Origin: Pholis gunnellus
Lineage: Eukaryota > Chordata > Actinopteri > Perciformes > Pholidae
DNA length: 64,000 bases
NCBI GenBank assembly: GCA_910591455.2
Contig: OU342806.1
Coordinates: 3,561,478-3,625,477 of the forward strand
Direction of reading: 5' to 3'
In this document: positions 54,801 through 64,000 of the stretch, piece by piece
Numbering within the stretch: position 1 is the first letter of the stretch
How the letters are laid out: every line of letters starts with the position of its first letter
Notes under the pieces: model-generated
The model's database searches: none
What the model was told of the DNA's origin: nothing
Seen by the model: the letters and a program-made list of their open reading frames with translations, nothing else
Made by a program: the position numbers and the translations under genes

Positions 54801-57142
54801 CGGGCTTACAACTAATTCCAATATAAACCCATCTGCGTTCTTAATAGACACTATAAGAACAACGGACATGCATAACATGGTGGACTGGTGGTGGATGAGT
54901 CAAACAAACAGGACTTTTAATAAGGGGACAGTTGTGCGTGTGTTGTGAGTTATTGTTACAGACACGTGATGCTATGTCACTTTTTTCACCTGAAAACCAA
55001 TGTATGTTAGTATTTAGTAGTGTTTTTGATGGATTCAGGTCAAAACTTTGACATCTGAGTGCAAAGTAGTTGAATCTTACATACTGTGTTATAAATTAAT
55101 AGCATGCCCTCTAGTGGTTGAAATGTGGCTATTGCAAATACATTTAGCTGTTGGCTGATCTGGAGGCATGTGATTTTTGTCCCCAACGAACTCTCCCAAT
55201 CAAACCAACGTCCCCGTGGAGTAAAACCGTTAGCATACACATATCCCATGAATTCTCAAATTCAAACAAAGAGTTTATACTGTATTTTGTTGCTATAACA
55301 GACCCTTTACAGCACTTAGCTACCTAACCATGATGACTCTATCGATGAGCATTAGCTCTAGTGACTAACATAAGCTAATTGAAAGGGTAACGGCCATCAT
55401 GGCCGTAAGTTAAAACAGTAACGTCCGGCTGAATGTTAAAGTACAGTAGACCAAGCCCAGCAGTTCATGTGGGGCTTTTTATGTTCTGTAACTGTAGCAT
55501 GAAAGCGTGCTAGGATTAGCAAGCTAGCAAGCTAGCTAGCCAAGACCTAAATGAGTAAATTTGAACAAATTAATGCTTTATCCACACACTCTTGTAATAG
55601 GGAGGTAAGCACGCTGACATCGCCAGATGAGTAACAACTTGGTCCAGCTCATTTTGTAAACAGTGTAGCATGAAAGCATGGTGTAATCAGCTAGCTAGCT
55701 AGCTAACAAGCCAGTCCCAGCTGCAACTTCAAGTTACACCCCATTCATGTTACACCCCTCTTTTGAAGTACGCTGACAGAACCAACTCGTTGCACTTGGA
55801 TCAATTGGGTGGGTGTGCTTGTAGAGAGAGCCGGCCTTTCAACAATGTGTTGGGCAAAGAATGGCTCTTGTGAGTAATTCAGATGAAAACATTAATTTAA
55901 TTAGGGGGCTATTTGTCGTATAGAATGCCCTCAAAAAGGCAAACCCATCTCCGTCTTGGTTTTAATTTTTCGGGGTAAATTAGTCAGTAGCAATCCATAA
56001 CAATTAGATAGATAAACTATACAAATTATGAATCAACAACAAAAAAATGTAATTAAACTATTTATTAATTTTCTTTGGTATTTTTGTCGTATATATATGT
56101 GCAATGATAATTGTTGGGTAATATATATGTGGATGTCTCTATCTGATCACATAACATAATGACATACAGTTAGTGTGTGTGTGTGCTTCATAACTAGCGT
56201 GCATCGGGGCCCGTCGTGATTACTTTACGCCACTGAAAGGCCTAAAGGTAAGAGAGGCTAGCTGTGACCGGAAGGTCGTCGGTTTGATCCCCCACAGGAT
56301 TAATCTGTGTGGGGAAAGTGACCCGCAGATCAGACTGTGGTTTGCGAGAGCACCACCACCGAGTAAATAAAGGTGCCAACAGCAAGAAACAACATGAACC
56401 TCCAATGATGGACAACCTCTCTTTACCTGGGAAGTCTTTGAGCGGCAGGTTAGGGTAGGTGTAGTGACCAGAGCAGCAGATAACTGCATCAAAGACATGC
56501 TTCTCCTGCTGTCCGTCTCTACTCTGTGTCACCACTTCCCACTGACCACTGCGAGAAAAGTCCGGTCTTTGTTTAATATTCTGCACTGAGGTCTGAAATA
56601 TACATAAAAAACAAACGCAGATTAGTTTGTCAGAAAATATTGGATGAACCGCATACTCCTTTCTCCATCTTTTGCATCTTGTTACCTGGAAGCGAATGTG
56701 TTGCAGCAGTTTATAGTGTTCTGCATACATCCTGAAGTATTGCAGGATTTTGGAGTGGTGCATGTAGTTGGGGTAATCTGCAGGGATGGGGAAGTCACTG
56801 TAGGACATCATCTCCTTGGAGATGTTAATGGTGAGGGAACGGTAGATGCTGGCCCTGTCTGGCTCTGACACTTCCTGCAGAAACAGGCGTTAAAAAGGCA
56901 GAAAAACATTTTTTATATATGGCAGCAATTTAATTTATTTTTCTCACCCTGTACTTGACTTGATTTGCTTGGGCGCATAAACAATTTTTTTTTTCCCAGT
57001 ATCAACTTGCCTTGAACTTCCACAGTCCACCCATGTCATCGCTGCTTTCAAAGCAGGTTGGCAGCATGCCCTCATCTAGACAGGCCTTCATGCTGGACAG
57101 ACCAGAGGGGCCTGCCCCGATCACCGCCACTCTGTGCACCAT
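51877..57142 (-). CDS. flavin-containing monooxygenase, copy D
   Basis: Coding exons 5' to 3': 57142-57011, 56874-56686, 56592-56427, 54727-54585, 54495-54296, 54149-54014, 53921-53702, 53621-53549, 52406-52154, 52026-51877. They total 1662 nt, 553 aa, in frame. Seen: MVHRVAVIGAGPSG (FAD site), FEGKYSHSWDY (FMO motif), VVVIGIGNSGSD (NADPH site), FATGY at 328-332, TSYQYRLRGPGKW, and a C-terminal anchor around LIKLSLTLAAGGAAVYYV. Exon 7 is split at the same place as in copy B, and the last exon is split after QPLKTRK so that the anchor has its own 50-codon exon. Intron 2 (56875-57010) begins GCAAGT, a GC-AG intron. The exon 7 donor GTTCGA is poor. The ATG lies 7 nt after an acceptor, with a noncoding exon 1 near 58359. 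Confidence 0.94.
53095..53300. repeat. dispersed repeat, copy 1 (FMO-D intron 8)
   Basis: Shares with 55545-55770, in the same orientation, the landmarks ATCCACACAC, ATGAGTAACAACTT, GTAAACAGTG, GCATGAAA, AGCTAGCTAGC and GCTGCAACTTCAAGTTAC. Identity is moderate. The family is unnamed here. Confidence 0.6.
55545..55770. repeat. dispersed repeat, copy 2 (FMO-D intron 4)
   Basis: Second copy of the sequence described at 53095-53300, same orientation, ending in GCTGCAACTTCAAGTTACAC. The flanking AGCTAGCTAGC stretches are part of the shared unit. Confidence 0.6.
56230..56345 (+). repeat. tRNA-derived SINE fragment
   Basis: GTGACCGGAAGGTCGTCGGT followed by TTGATCCCC fits the B box of a tRNA-like promoter (GGTTCGATCCC type) seen in fish SINEs. 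The 5' A box is not clear. It lies in FMO-D intron 4. Confidence 0.45.
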
Positions 57143-57341
57143 GATGGAGCTGCACGAAGGAAAGGGACAAATATATATATTATATATGTATATATATATT
57201 TTTTTCATCAGACTTTCATTCCCACCCACTGTCGTACGAGACAGTTCACTGATGAGACGATGTACATTCCACTGGTTATTAAACAGGTGTAACGGTAATT
57301 TTTAACTTACTTAGTATATATTTCTACTCAGTATATTGTAT

Positions 57342-57712
57342 TTATGCATAAGTCATTTTGTTCTGAACTTTGTTGAACTTCACCGTGTCTCTGTTGTGCA
57401 AAAGAAGAGTTCTCCTTTGCCTGTTCACAAAGATAACTGACTGTGTTGTATGACAATGTTCCAGCGCCACCAAGGCCTTTGGGCCGCTTGTTTGGGTTGC
57501 TGGCCGTTTGTTTTTCATTGTTGTTCCCATCAGTCTAGACCAAAATGTCTGTAACATTGGCCATCGGCGCCCCCACATTTGCTCATTCTGTATGAAGAAA
57601 GCTTGTTCACTTTTTTCTTGGTTCTTCCTCACTGAGACTGTACGCATTCTGTTGTGATGATTGAACTTTCTCTGCGCAGAGAATAAATACTTAAAAGACA
57701 ACTTGGGTTTTG
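57342..57712 (+). repeat. possible solo LTR-like repeat
   Basis: A plus-strand stretch ending CTGCGCAGAGAATAAATACT and then a G/T-rich segment is arranged like the R-U5 part of an LTR. It lies in the putative 5'UTR intron of FMO-D. No paired LTR, primer-binding site or coding region was found, so this is weak. Confidence 0.2.
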
Positions 57713-58358
57713 GTATTATTTATTTCAGCATTAAAAGACTCACGCAAAGCGGGTGTAGGAATATTTTCCATTGCACAGGTTAGAGCATGTAATGTGAAAT
57801 CTGAAACATTCTGCAGCTAGTTTAATCGTGTGTTTTCGTGCTTGCAGTAGTAAGGCTCATTCTCATTCCCAGCACATTTAAAATACTCCAGTGAGTCTTT
57901 CAACAACAGTCGAACAAAAAAGGTATCAGATTATATTATAGGATTGCTTACGGCATAAAGTGATATTACTGAGCCTTTATGCAGACTTATCGAGCCCTGA
58001 TCTCTGGTTCTGTCACAAACCTTTCTCGGTTCCCAGAGGTAGAAAGAAGAGCAATGAGACTTTAAAACAACTTTCTTTGGGCTGTAATGTTCTAAGCCAA
58101 AGCGGTGCAATATGTGCAAAGATTCAGTGTTTTGATTGTATCAAATAAAATAAAGACAAAATATATATTTTGCACTTAGAAAACAACCTTTTTTGTTTGA
58201 TTCAGTCATTTTGCAGTTCAATAATAGTAATAATATGCACATAAATGGGCCACACAACACATCTCACTAAAATATGACCAACTTACTCAACAACGGCACT
58301 AAAATAAATAGCAGAATTCTGCAGTAAGATACACTAGAAGTAAAAGTGTCCTTTTTAC

Positions 58359-58430
58359 CTTGATCCTTGCGTGTTGGTTTCTTGTGGAAATCAAATGACA
58401 AGCACCACCTCAGCACAACCTTTTATAGAG
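58359..58430 (-). promoter_or_regulatory. FMO-D TATA promoter and noncoding exon 1
   Basis: On the minus strand CTCTATAAAAGG (plus 58419-58430) is a good TATA box. About 30 nt downstream would be the start site near 58395. A donor GTAAAAAG follows CAAGGATCAAG (plus AC 58357-58358), and the ATG exon of FMO-D has an acceptor 7 nt before its ATG. Exon 1 would thus be about 58359-58395. Confidence 0.55.
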
Positions 58431-61400
58431 GCGGACCAAAGACGTTCGGTGTGATCTTTTATTTTTTCCTTCTAACCCTGCCCTATAAAAAGGCAATCCA
58501 GTGGGACTGATGTTGACTAAAGTTCAATGTAGACCTCTGATATAAATCAAGCACATGGAGGTGTGCCAATGAGTAACAGTTATTACACATCTATGCATCG
58601 ATCCACAGACATGAGACAGATTCAGATTCGTTCCCAATTTAATTAAAAATCACTACAATCAAATCAATCAAATACAACCCCTCTGGGAATATTGAGCAAA
58701 ACATTCAAATCTACTGAACATCAAATAACACAGTGTAATCACAGAACCGTACAGGCATATTTACATACATGAAGAATAAGGTCTATACAGGAAACACACA
58801 ATATCATTTATAACATATAGCAGGCAAAAACGGATCGCAGTGAAATATATTACAGCTGGCTTCGTGTTGGACAATGTGCAAGAACAGATGAATGAACAGC
58901 TGAATGAGGTGAAGTGAACAGGTGACATTTGGAATGTGCTGAAGCTTTTTTCTTTCGGATTGTTTACGATGGTACAGCTGAAGACCAGAAAGTGGGAGAG
59001 AGAAGAAAAGCAGCAAAGGGCAGTGGGCCGAGGACTGAGCCTCTGCACACGTGGCGTGGCGTCTGCTCGACCAGATGAGCTCCATGTGTAAAATCTATTC
59101 TGTAAACATGTCAACGTCAACATGGAACAACAACAACAAAGAATCAATCATAAAAAAATGATAATAATTTGGTCTCAAAGTTCGACTGTCCAGCATATTA
59201 AGATTTCAACAGAAGTAGGGGGGGGGGAGAGAAATTATGATAGTTATTCTGTCCACATATCTCATCGTATTCTTAATCAATAGACACATTATAACAGACA
59301 AACATAAATTAGGCTACACTTGTTCTGGTTTCTGGCGTGTTGACAGAGCCAGCTGTTGAGCAACTTACTAAATAATCTGTGGACTGAGAGTTTGTGTCAA
59401 CACAGCACACGGTTTTCTTTAAATCTCTTTAGTCCTTTGTGGGGGGGAAAACAAATAAGAGCAATTCAGCTCAACAATCAGATAAAAATAATCTTGTAAT
59501 TTTGCGTTTCGTTTGCAAATAAGCAAAAATAGAATAGGTTCCACATGCTGTGCTGACCAATGGCTTGTGTACAGGTCAACAGCCTCGTCTGTGTTACATC
59601 TTGCAGTCGTCATTCAATCTGCGGTCAGCGAGTGCAAACGAACTATAACCTTTAAACGCGCCGCTTCTGAGAGACCGTGTATGTGTGTGCCCCGAACACA
59701 CAATGAGCCTTAACTGACCCACAGAGTCACGTTTGTGTCCGAACATCAAGATGCAACGGGTCACTCCATCAAACATTAGCTGTGGGAAGATCTGCATCAC
59801 TTGGCTGTTAATTCCTCTACACATTATTGCCTTGCTGAATCTTTAACTGAGAATTTTATGAAAAATGTCAAACATTATGTAAACAGTCAGGAGAAATATA
59901 GCCAGAGTGCCGTGTGATAGTTCAGAGTTGGTAGAGGAGACATGACGTGCGTAGTTACACATTCTGGTTTCATGAATAAACTTAGTCTATCAGAGTCTGT
60001 GAGACCAGAATTATTACAGTGCGTGCAAAGACGTGTGTTCAGTCGTGTTTTCACGGTGCAGAATTCTAGCACGCTGATAGCAAACCACCCGAAAGGATCC
60101 ATACGCTCGTATTTTAAAGTGCCCCATATCTACTCTAACAAATGCTTATCCTGATTAAAACAAATGTCATGCTCATGTTTTTAAGGAACTTAGAAAGATT
60201 ATCCTGGCAGAAGTCATAAACACAGGAGGGAAAACAGTTAGATCAGACTTAAAAAAAGAATCACAAGAATAATTGTTCTTACTTGACCCTCAGGTGCTTC
60301 CGTAGAGACCGAACCATGTAATGTAAACTTACAGGCCTCCATAGTTTTTCCTTTTAGCATAATAGCAAATCTAAAAAAAGTACTAAAGCAACTAAAGCAA
60401 CATTTTTGACAGTCCCGTTCAGTAAGTGAATCTGCGATGCGTGGCAAACGTTGGTTGATTGTTAACAGAACAGTGACGCAGTCAAAGAAATAGGAACGGC
60501 AGCCAACGAGTAAATTGTTGAAAGTAAAGTTAAAGGAGTCTAACCCGTCTGACGCGCAAAGAGGACAGACAGGTTCAGTGAGTTCTCTGTGACAGCAGAT
60601 GGAGGTAAACAGGAGCATGAACTGTAAACTGCTTCGTGTGGAAATCGTCGATCAAGATCAGCGCTCAGAAATTGTCCCGAAGAAAGAGGGCAGGTGAGGA
60701 CAGCTGGGCTCGGCCCTCCTCTTATCGCTGGCTTCATAGAGCAGTAACAGGAGGGGCCTTACAAACTGTGAGCCCACTGTCTGTGCACCACATAGCTTTA
60801 TAAAATGTGAGCAGGTGCTACTGCACACTTTGACCCTCTGAACAAAGAATGTCATCAGGGTTTGTTGGTACAAACAGCAACGGATACGGATTTAGCTTTA
60901 CCGTTATACTATTTATTTTTTTATAGTATTTCATATTTTGTTTACTACTTATTGCTGTTTGCTTCTGCATTAACTTGAATACAGTTTGGTTGATGAAAAT
61001 CCTTTTTTCAAAAGGCAGAGATTCATATTAATAATTAAATCTCTGCTCTGTGTTGTGAAAGTATTCAGTAAATCTAAAGCGTCCTGGACGGTCGCACAGA
61101 CGCGGAACTGTGAGGAGGAAACAGTTGGATCTTTTATACGCTGTGCAGGTTTCTCCTCGCGGAAAACCGACATTCTTGAAACTCCTCAAAGTTCTCCACC
61201 AATCGTAGGATGTGGACAAAAAACCAGCCGCACTCTTCTAACAACAAAAGCATGCTTTAAGTTTAAATCATTTCCAGCAGGGGGAGTGAGGTGGTTTTGT
61301 TTCTCCTGGTCTTTTCTGAATCAAAGTGCTGTATTATATATTACAGACAGACAAGACATGAGGGCCGAAAGGCTTTTGTATTTAAAGCACAATGAGTAGG

Positions 61401-61600
61401 GCTTTCCTTAAAAACAATGTGTAGACTCGTGCAAAATGAACCCCTCTTAATCCTTACTTATGAAGTGTGTGTTGGTCTCTCTGTACTTTTTTTCTTTTCA
61501 TTTTGCCGAGTTTGGGACATTTTCTGAGCTTCAAACTCTTGAAAAACGTAGCGAAGAATATCCGGTTTATCCAAAGACGAGCATTGTAACCAATTAGATG
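58431..61600. other. intergenic spacer FMO-D / plpp6
   Basis: About 3 kb of unique-looking AT-rich DNA upstream of FMO-D. No coding sequence is recognised; the ORFs of 60-137 codons show no family features. There is a G-run at about 59219-59227. Confidence 0.5.
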
Positions 61601-61633
61601 TAGAGATACAATGAAGACTGGGTCCGCCCACTT

Positions 61634-61827
61634 ACTGTCAAAAAAGAAAAACTACTCGCGAGCGAGCAGAATAAAGTCTCGCGAGCGAAGGTTCGCGAGG
61701 TTTAAGCTTCTCGAGCGACTTTTGCTCACGCGAGAGTGAATTTTGCTCGCGGAGTGATATAAAAGCGCTCGTCAAAGTAAAATACGCGCGCGCATGGATC
61801 TCATTTGCGCGCTCGGATTTTGACAGT
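61634..61827. repeat. CpG-dense element with inverted ends
   Basis: ACTGTCAAAA at 61634-61643 is inverted as TTTTGACAGT at 61818-61827. Between them are repeated CTCGCGAGCGAG, GTCTCGCGAGCGAAGG, GTTCGCGAGG, TTTTGCTCACGCGAG and TTTTGCTCGCGG motifs, then CGCGCGCATGG. It is far richer in CpG than its surroundings. Probably a small MITE; family unknown. Confidence 0.55.
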
Positions 61828-62157
61828 GATTTGCCTTCATAAGAGGAAGCTTTGAGTCTGCAAATATAGCGAGGTTAAACGCAAAGTGGACAAAGCTCGT
61901 TCCAAAACTAGAGTGAATCCGAGCACCGTAACCCTTGTTGAGCCGCGGAGGAGGAGCCAAATTTAAATGTTTAAATCCTACTCAACGTGCCTGTAAGTGT
62001 CAGATAACAGCAGAACAAAGCTGCGTGTGATGGAGCGCTCTTCTCCAGGCTAAAGACAATTTCTGTGATGTATCCGTCTAAAAGACAAAAAGGTGTGCAG
62101 GTGCTCTAACAATCAAGATTTAAACGGCCGTGTCTCGTCCTCCTTCGATGCGTGACA

Positions 62158-64000
62158 TTAAGCTAACTGTCCCAGCAGCCCTTGCAGGGTTTGAGGCGAG
62201 ATCCACAACATCTCTACCAGGTTATACTGGCAGTAGCCCATCCAGAACCCAAACATCACGTCAGTCACGTTGTGCCTGCCCAGCATCACTCGGCTCAGCC
62301 CCACCAGGATGGCCCACAGCAGGACCAGGACCCTCAGCGGGGCGGCCAGCACCAGGTGAGCCAGCAGGAACCGCCCACACATGGCGGCGCGGGTCGCGTG
62401 GCCTGACGGGAAGGAGAAGCGGTCCACGGAAAAGGTGGCAAACATGTCCATGCGGTTGTGTGCTGGCCGACGGCGACGCACCAGTGCCTTCACAATGGTG
62501 ACCAGGAGCAGGTCCAACAGGAGGCCTGGAGGGGATGAAGGGGGGGAGATGTAGTCACATTAACAAGATGAGAAACACTGAGATCCATCGACAATCGTAA
62601 TCCAATCAAATCATGAGGCCAGTCAAGATTCATACTTCTAAATAACAGCTGTTATCTTTGTATCCTAATACAGCACAACGCAGAATGATGTCACCTATTA
62701 GCTTAGAACCAAGCTTTAAAATCTGCATCTTTTCTGCTTCTTTTGATCTTGTTTTTTTTTTTTGTCTCTTGTTGCTTTATCCACTTTGCTGCTGTAATCT
62801 TGTAAATGTCCCCGCTGCGGGACTAATAAAGGATTATCTTGTATTGTATTTAAAAAGGCTGGTCTTCACCTCGGCAGAGTCTTGAATCGAGAGATGTTTT
62901 ATTAGCAGTTGCTTTATGTCCTCCAGGTCTGCAGTGCTGAAATATTCATGCAACCGCCAGGTGGCATCGAGCCAATTGCTGCCGGGAGTCCAATTAAAGG
63001 ATTTCACCAAAAAGAATACGCAACGGTACATTGTATACTTTATTGACAACAACTCAACTTTTAAATAACTGCTGCTGTTACAAGCGGTGCGTTATGATGA
63101 GACTGTGCAGCTGGCTTGGACGTTTATCTGCAGCCTGCTATTAGCTGAAGAAACAGTGACTTCTTCTATTCAGACTCTTATGACGAGGAGGGACTTTCTT
63201 AACTCTTAACTGGTTCACATGCACAATTGCACGTCGTGCGTGAGATGATGGAGACAGACTTGCCTCTACCTGCCACTTCAATTATATTATTATAAAGATA
63301 AAAGATGAATTCACCCACGCACAGGAGGAACACATGCCAAAGGTTCATATCTTCATTGTGGGCTTGTGTTACTGGAAAAACTACCTCTGAAAATAGGGCG
63401 ACACACAAATCCTCTTCCTGTAACAAGAGAATCAAATCTTGATGTACAAGTGTGCACAGTGGGGGTTTTTGGCACGCAGCATGCGTTTTATTTCCTTATA
63501 GATATACTGTGTATCCTTTACTGGCAGTTAACTGACACAACGCAAACAGAAAGCTGCATTACTGTTACAAACCAACTTACAGCCCCAAAAACAAAACTCT
63601 GCTATGTCGTGGTGTGCATGTGAGAACCTGCCAAAACATTTAGGAAAAATGGGTCAGAAAATTAATATAAATAGTCATGGGAGGTGGGATCACATGTGGG
63701 CTCTGATGGAAGAGGTGTGCATGGGAGGGAGGAAGGAGGAGGAGCTGGGGGGGGGGGGACCGAAATACTGCACCTCAGCGGTACCTAGAAGCCTGTTTGC
63801 ATAACAGAGTGACAACAGATGAACACAAAGTGTTTTTACCCATGAAAAGGTTGAGCATGACCTCTTGTCCTGCAGCGCTGTCGCTCTTGTACAGGCAGTA
63901 GGCGGTGCCAGCCAGCCAGGGGATGCCATGTCCGGATATCTCTATCAGCTTCATCAACGGCCGCACGCTGCCCCAGGACGAGTCCTCGCAGGCGCACACC
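62158..64000 (-). CDS. plpp6: PAP2-family lipid phosphatase (3' part)
   Basis: Membrane lipid phosphatase; in mammals PLPP6 dephosphorylates presqualene and other polyisoprenoid diphosphates at ER/nuclear membranes. Exons seen: 64000-63840 (open at the window edge) and 62525-62158, joined in frame (ATG G|GC) over a 1314-nt intron. The three phosphatase motifs are present: KALVRRRRP (KX6RP), FPSGH and SRVMLGRHNVTD (SRX5HXXXD), with both catalytic histidines. The first exon reads EDSSWGSVRPLMKLIEISGH, then GIPWL, as in PLPP6. Hydrophobic segments LLLDLLLVTIV, LAHLVLAAPLRVLVLLWAIL and FGFWMGYCQYNLVEML are membrane helices. The N-terminus is outside the window. I recall mammalian PLPP6 as a single-exon gene, so the intron is noteworthy. 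Confidence 0.9.
62745..62860 (+). repeat. LINE 3' tail fragment
   Basis: CTGCTGTAATCTTGTAAATG then CCCCGCTGCGGGACTAATAA and AGGATTATCTTGTATTGTAT is the typical 3' end of several fish LINE families (GGGACTAATAAAGGATTATCTTA). Inserted in the plpp6 intron, antisense to the gene. Confidence 0.55.

Noticed and set aside
60986..61399. 137-codon plus-strand ORF upstream of plpp6
   Set aside because: No recognisable domain, no start context, no poly(A) signal near; likely chance.

Overview
The window is nuclear DNA of a bony fish, most likely a percomorph teleost. The evidence is spliced genes with GT-AG introns of about 80-100 bp and upwards, long CA/GT and AT microsatellites, Harbinger-like, foldback and MITE-type DNA elements, a decayed LINE, and gene order. 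There is no bacterial, viral or organellar gene organisation. Species cannot be fixed from the sequence alone.

Layout, low to high coordinate. (1) 1-3646, plus strand: the 3' part of myoc (myocilin), carrying the whole olfactomedin domain; the 5' exons lie outside the window. (2) About 4375-26660, minus strand: prrc2c (BAT2-like large disordered RNA-binding protein). It has 33 coding exons that sum to 8619 nt (2872 aa plus stop) and stay in frame throughout, a 1.6 kb 3'UTR, and a noncoding first exon in a GC-rich promoter about 5 kb upstream of the start codon. It converges on myoc. (3) 28494-58430, minus strand: four tandem flavin-containing monooxygenase genes, called FMO-A (28494-31513), FMO-B (35172-41844), FMO-C (44877-49636) and FMO-D (51877-57142). 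All four can be spliced into intact proteins (556, 551, 560 and 553 aa) with FAD and NADPH Rossmann motifs, the FMO motif, an ATGY-type motif and a C-terminal membrane anchor. (4) 62158 to beyond 64000, minus strand: the 3' part of a PAP2-family lipid phosphatase, plpp6.

The linkage MYOC-PRRC2C-FMO cluster is the same as on human chromosome 1q24, which supports the gene calls. plpp6 beside the FMO cluster is, as far as I recall, not the human arrangement. The four FMO genes are ER-membrane xenobiotic oxygenases and look like locally duplicated, still functional copies. They do not work with the neighbouring genes as an operon; the window is a syntenic block.

I found no sign of a wholly new biological system. 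The most unusual signals are inside the FMO array. The ancestral exon 7 and last exon are cut by introns at positions that differ from paralogue to paralogue. Two splice acceptors of FMO-B sit directly against GT repeats. FMO-C exon 6 is bracketed by two inverted copies of one Harbinger-like element. There is also an unassigned 99-codon ORF with a good poly(A) signal near FMO-A, and a roughly 620 bp foldback element. Exon boundaries were placed by eye from splice consensus, reading frame and remembered family sequences.
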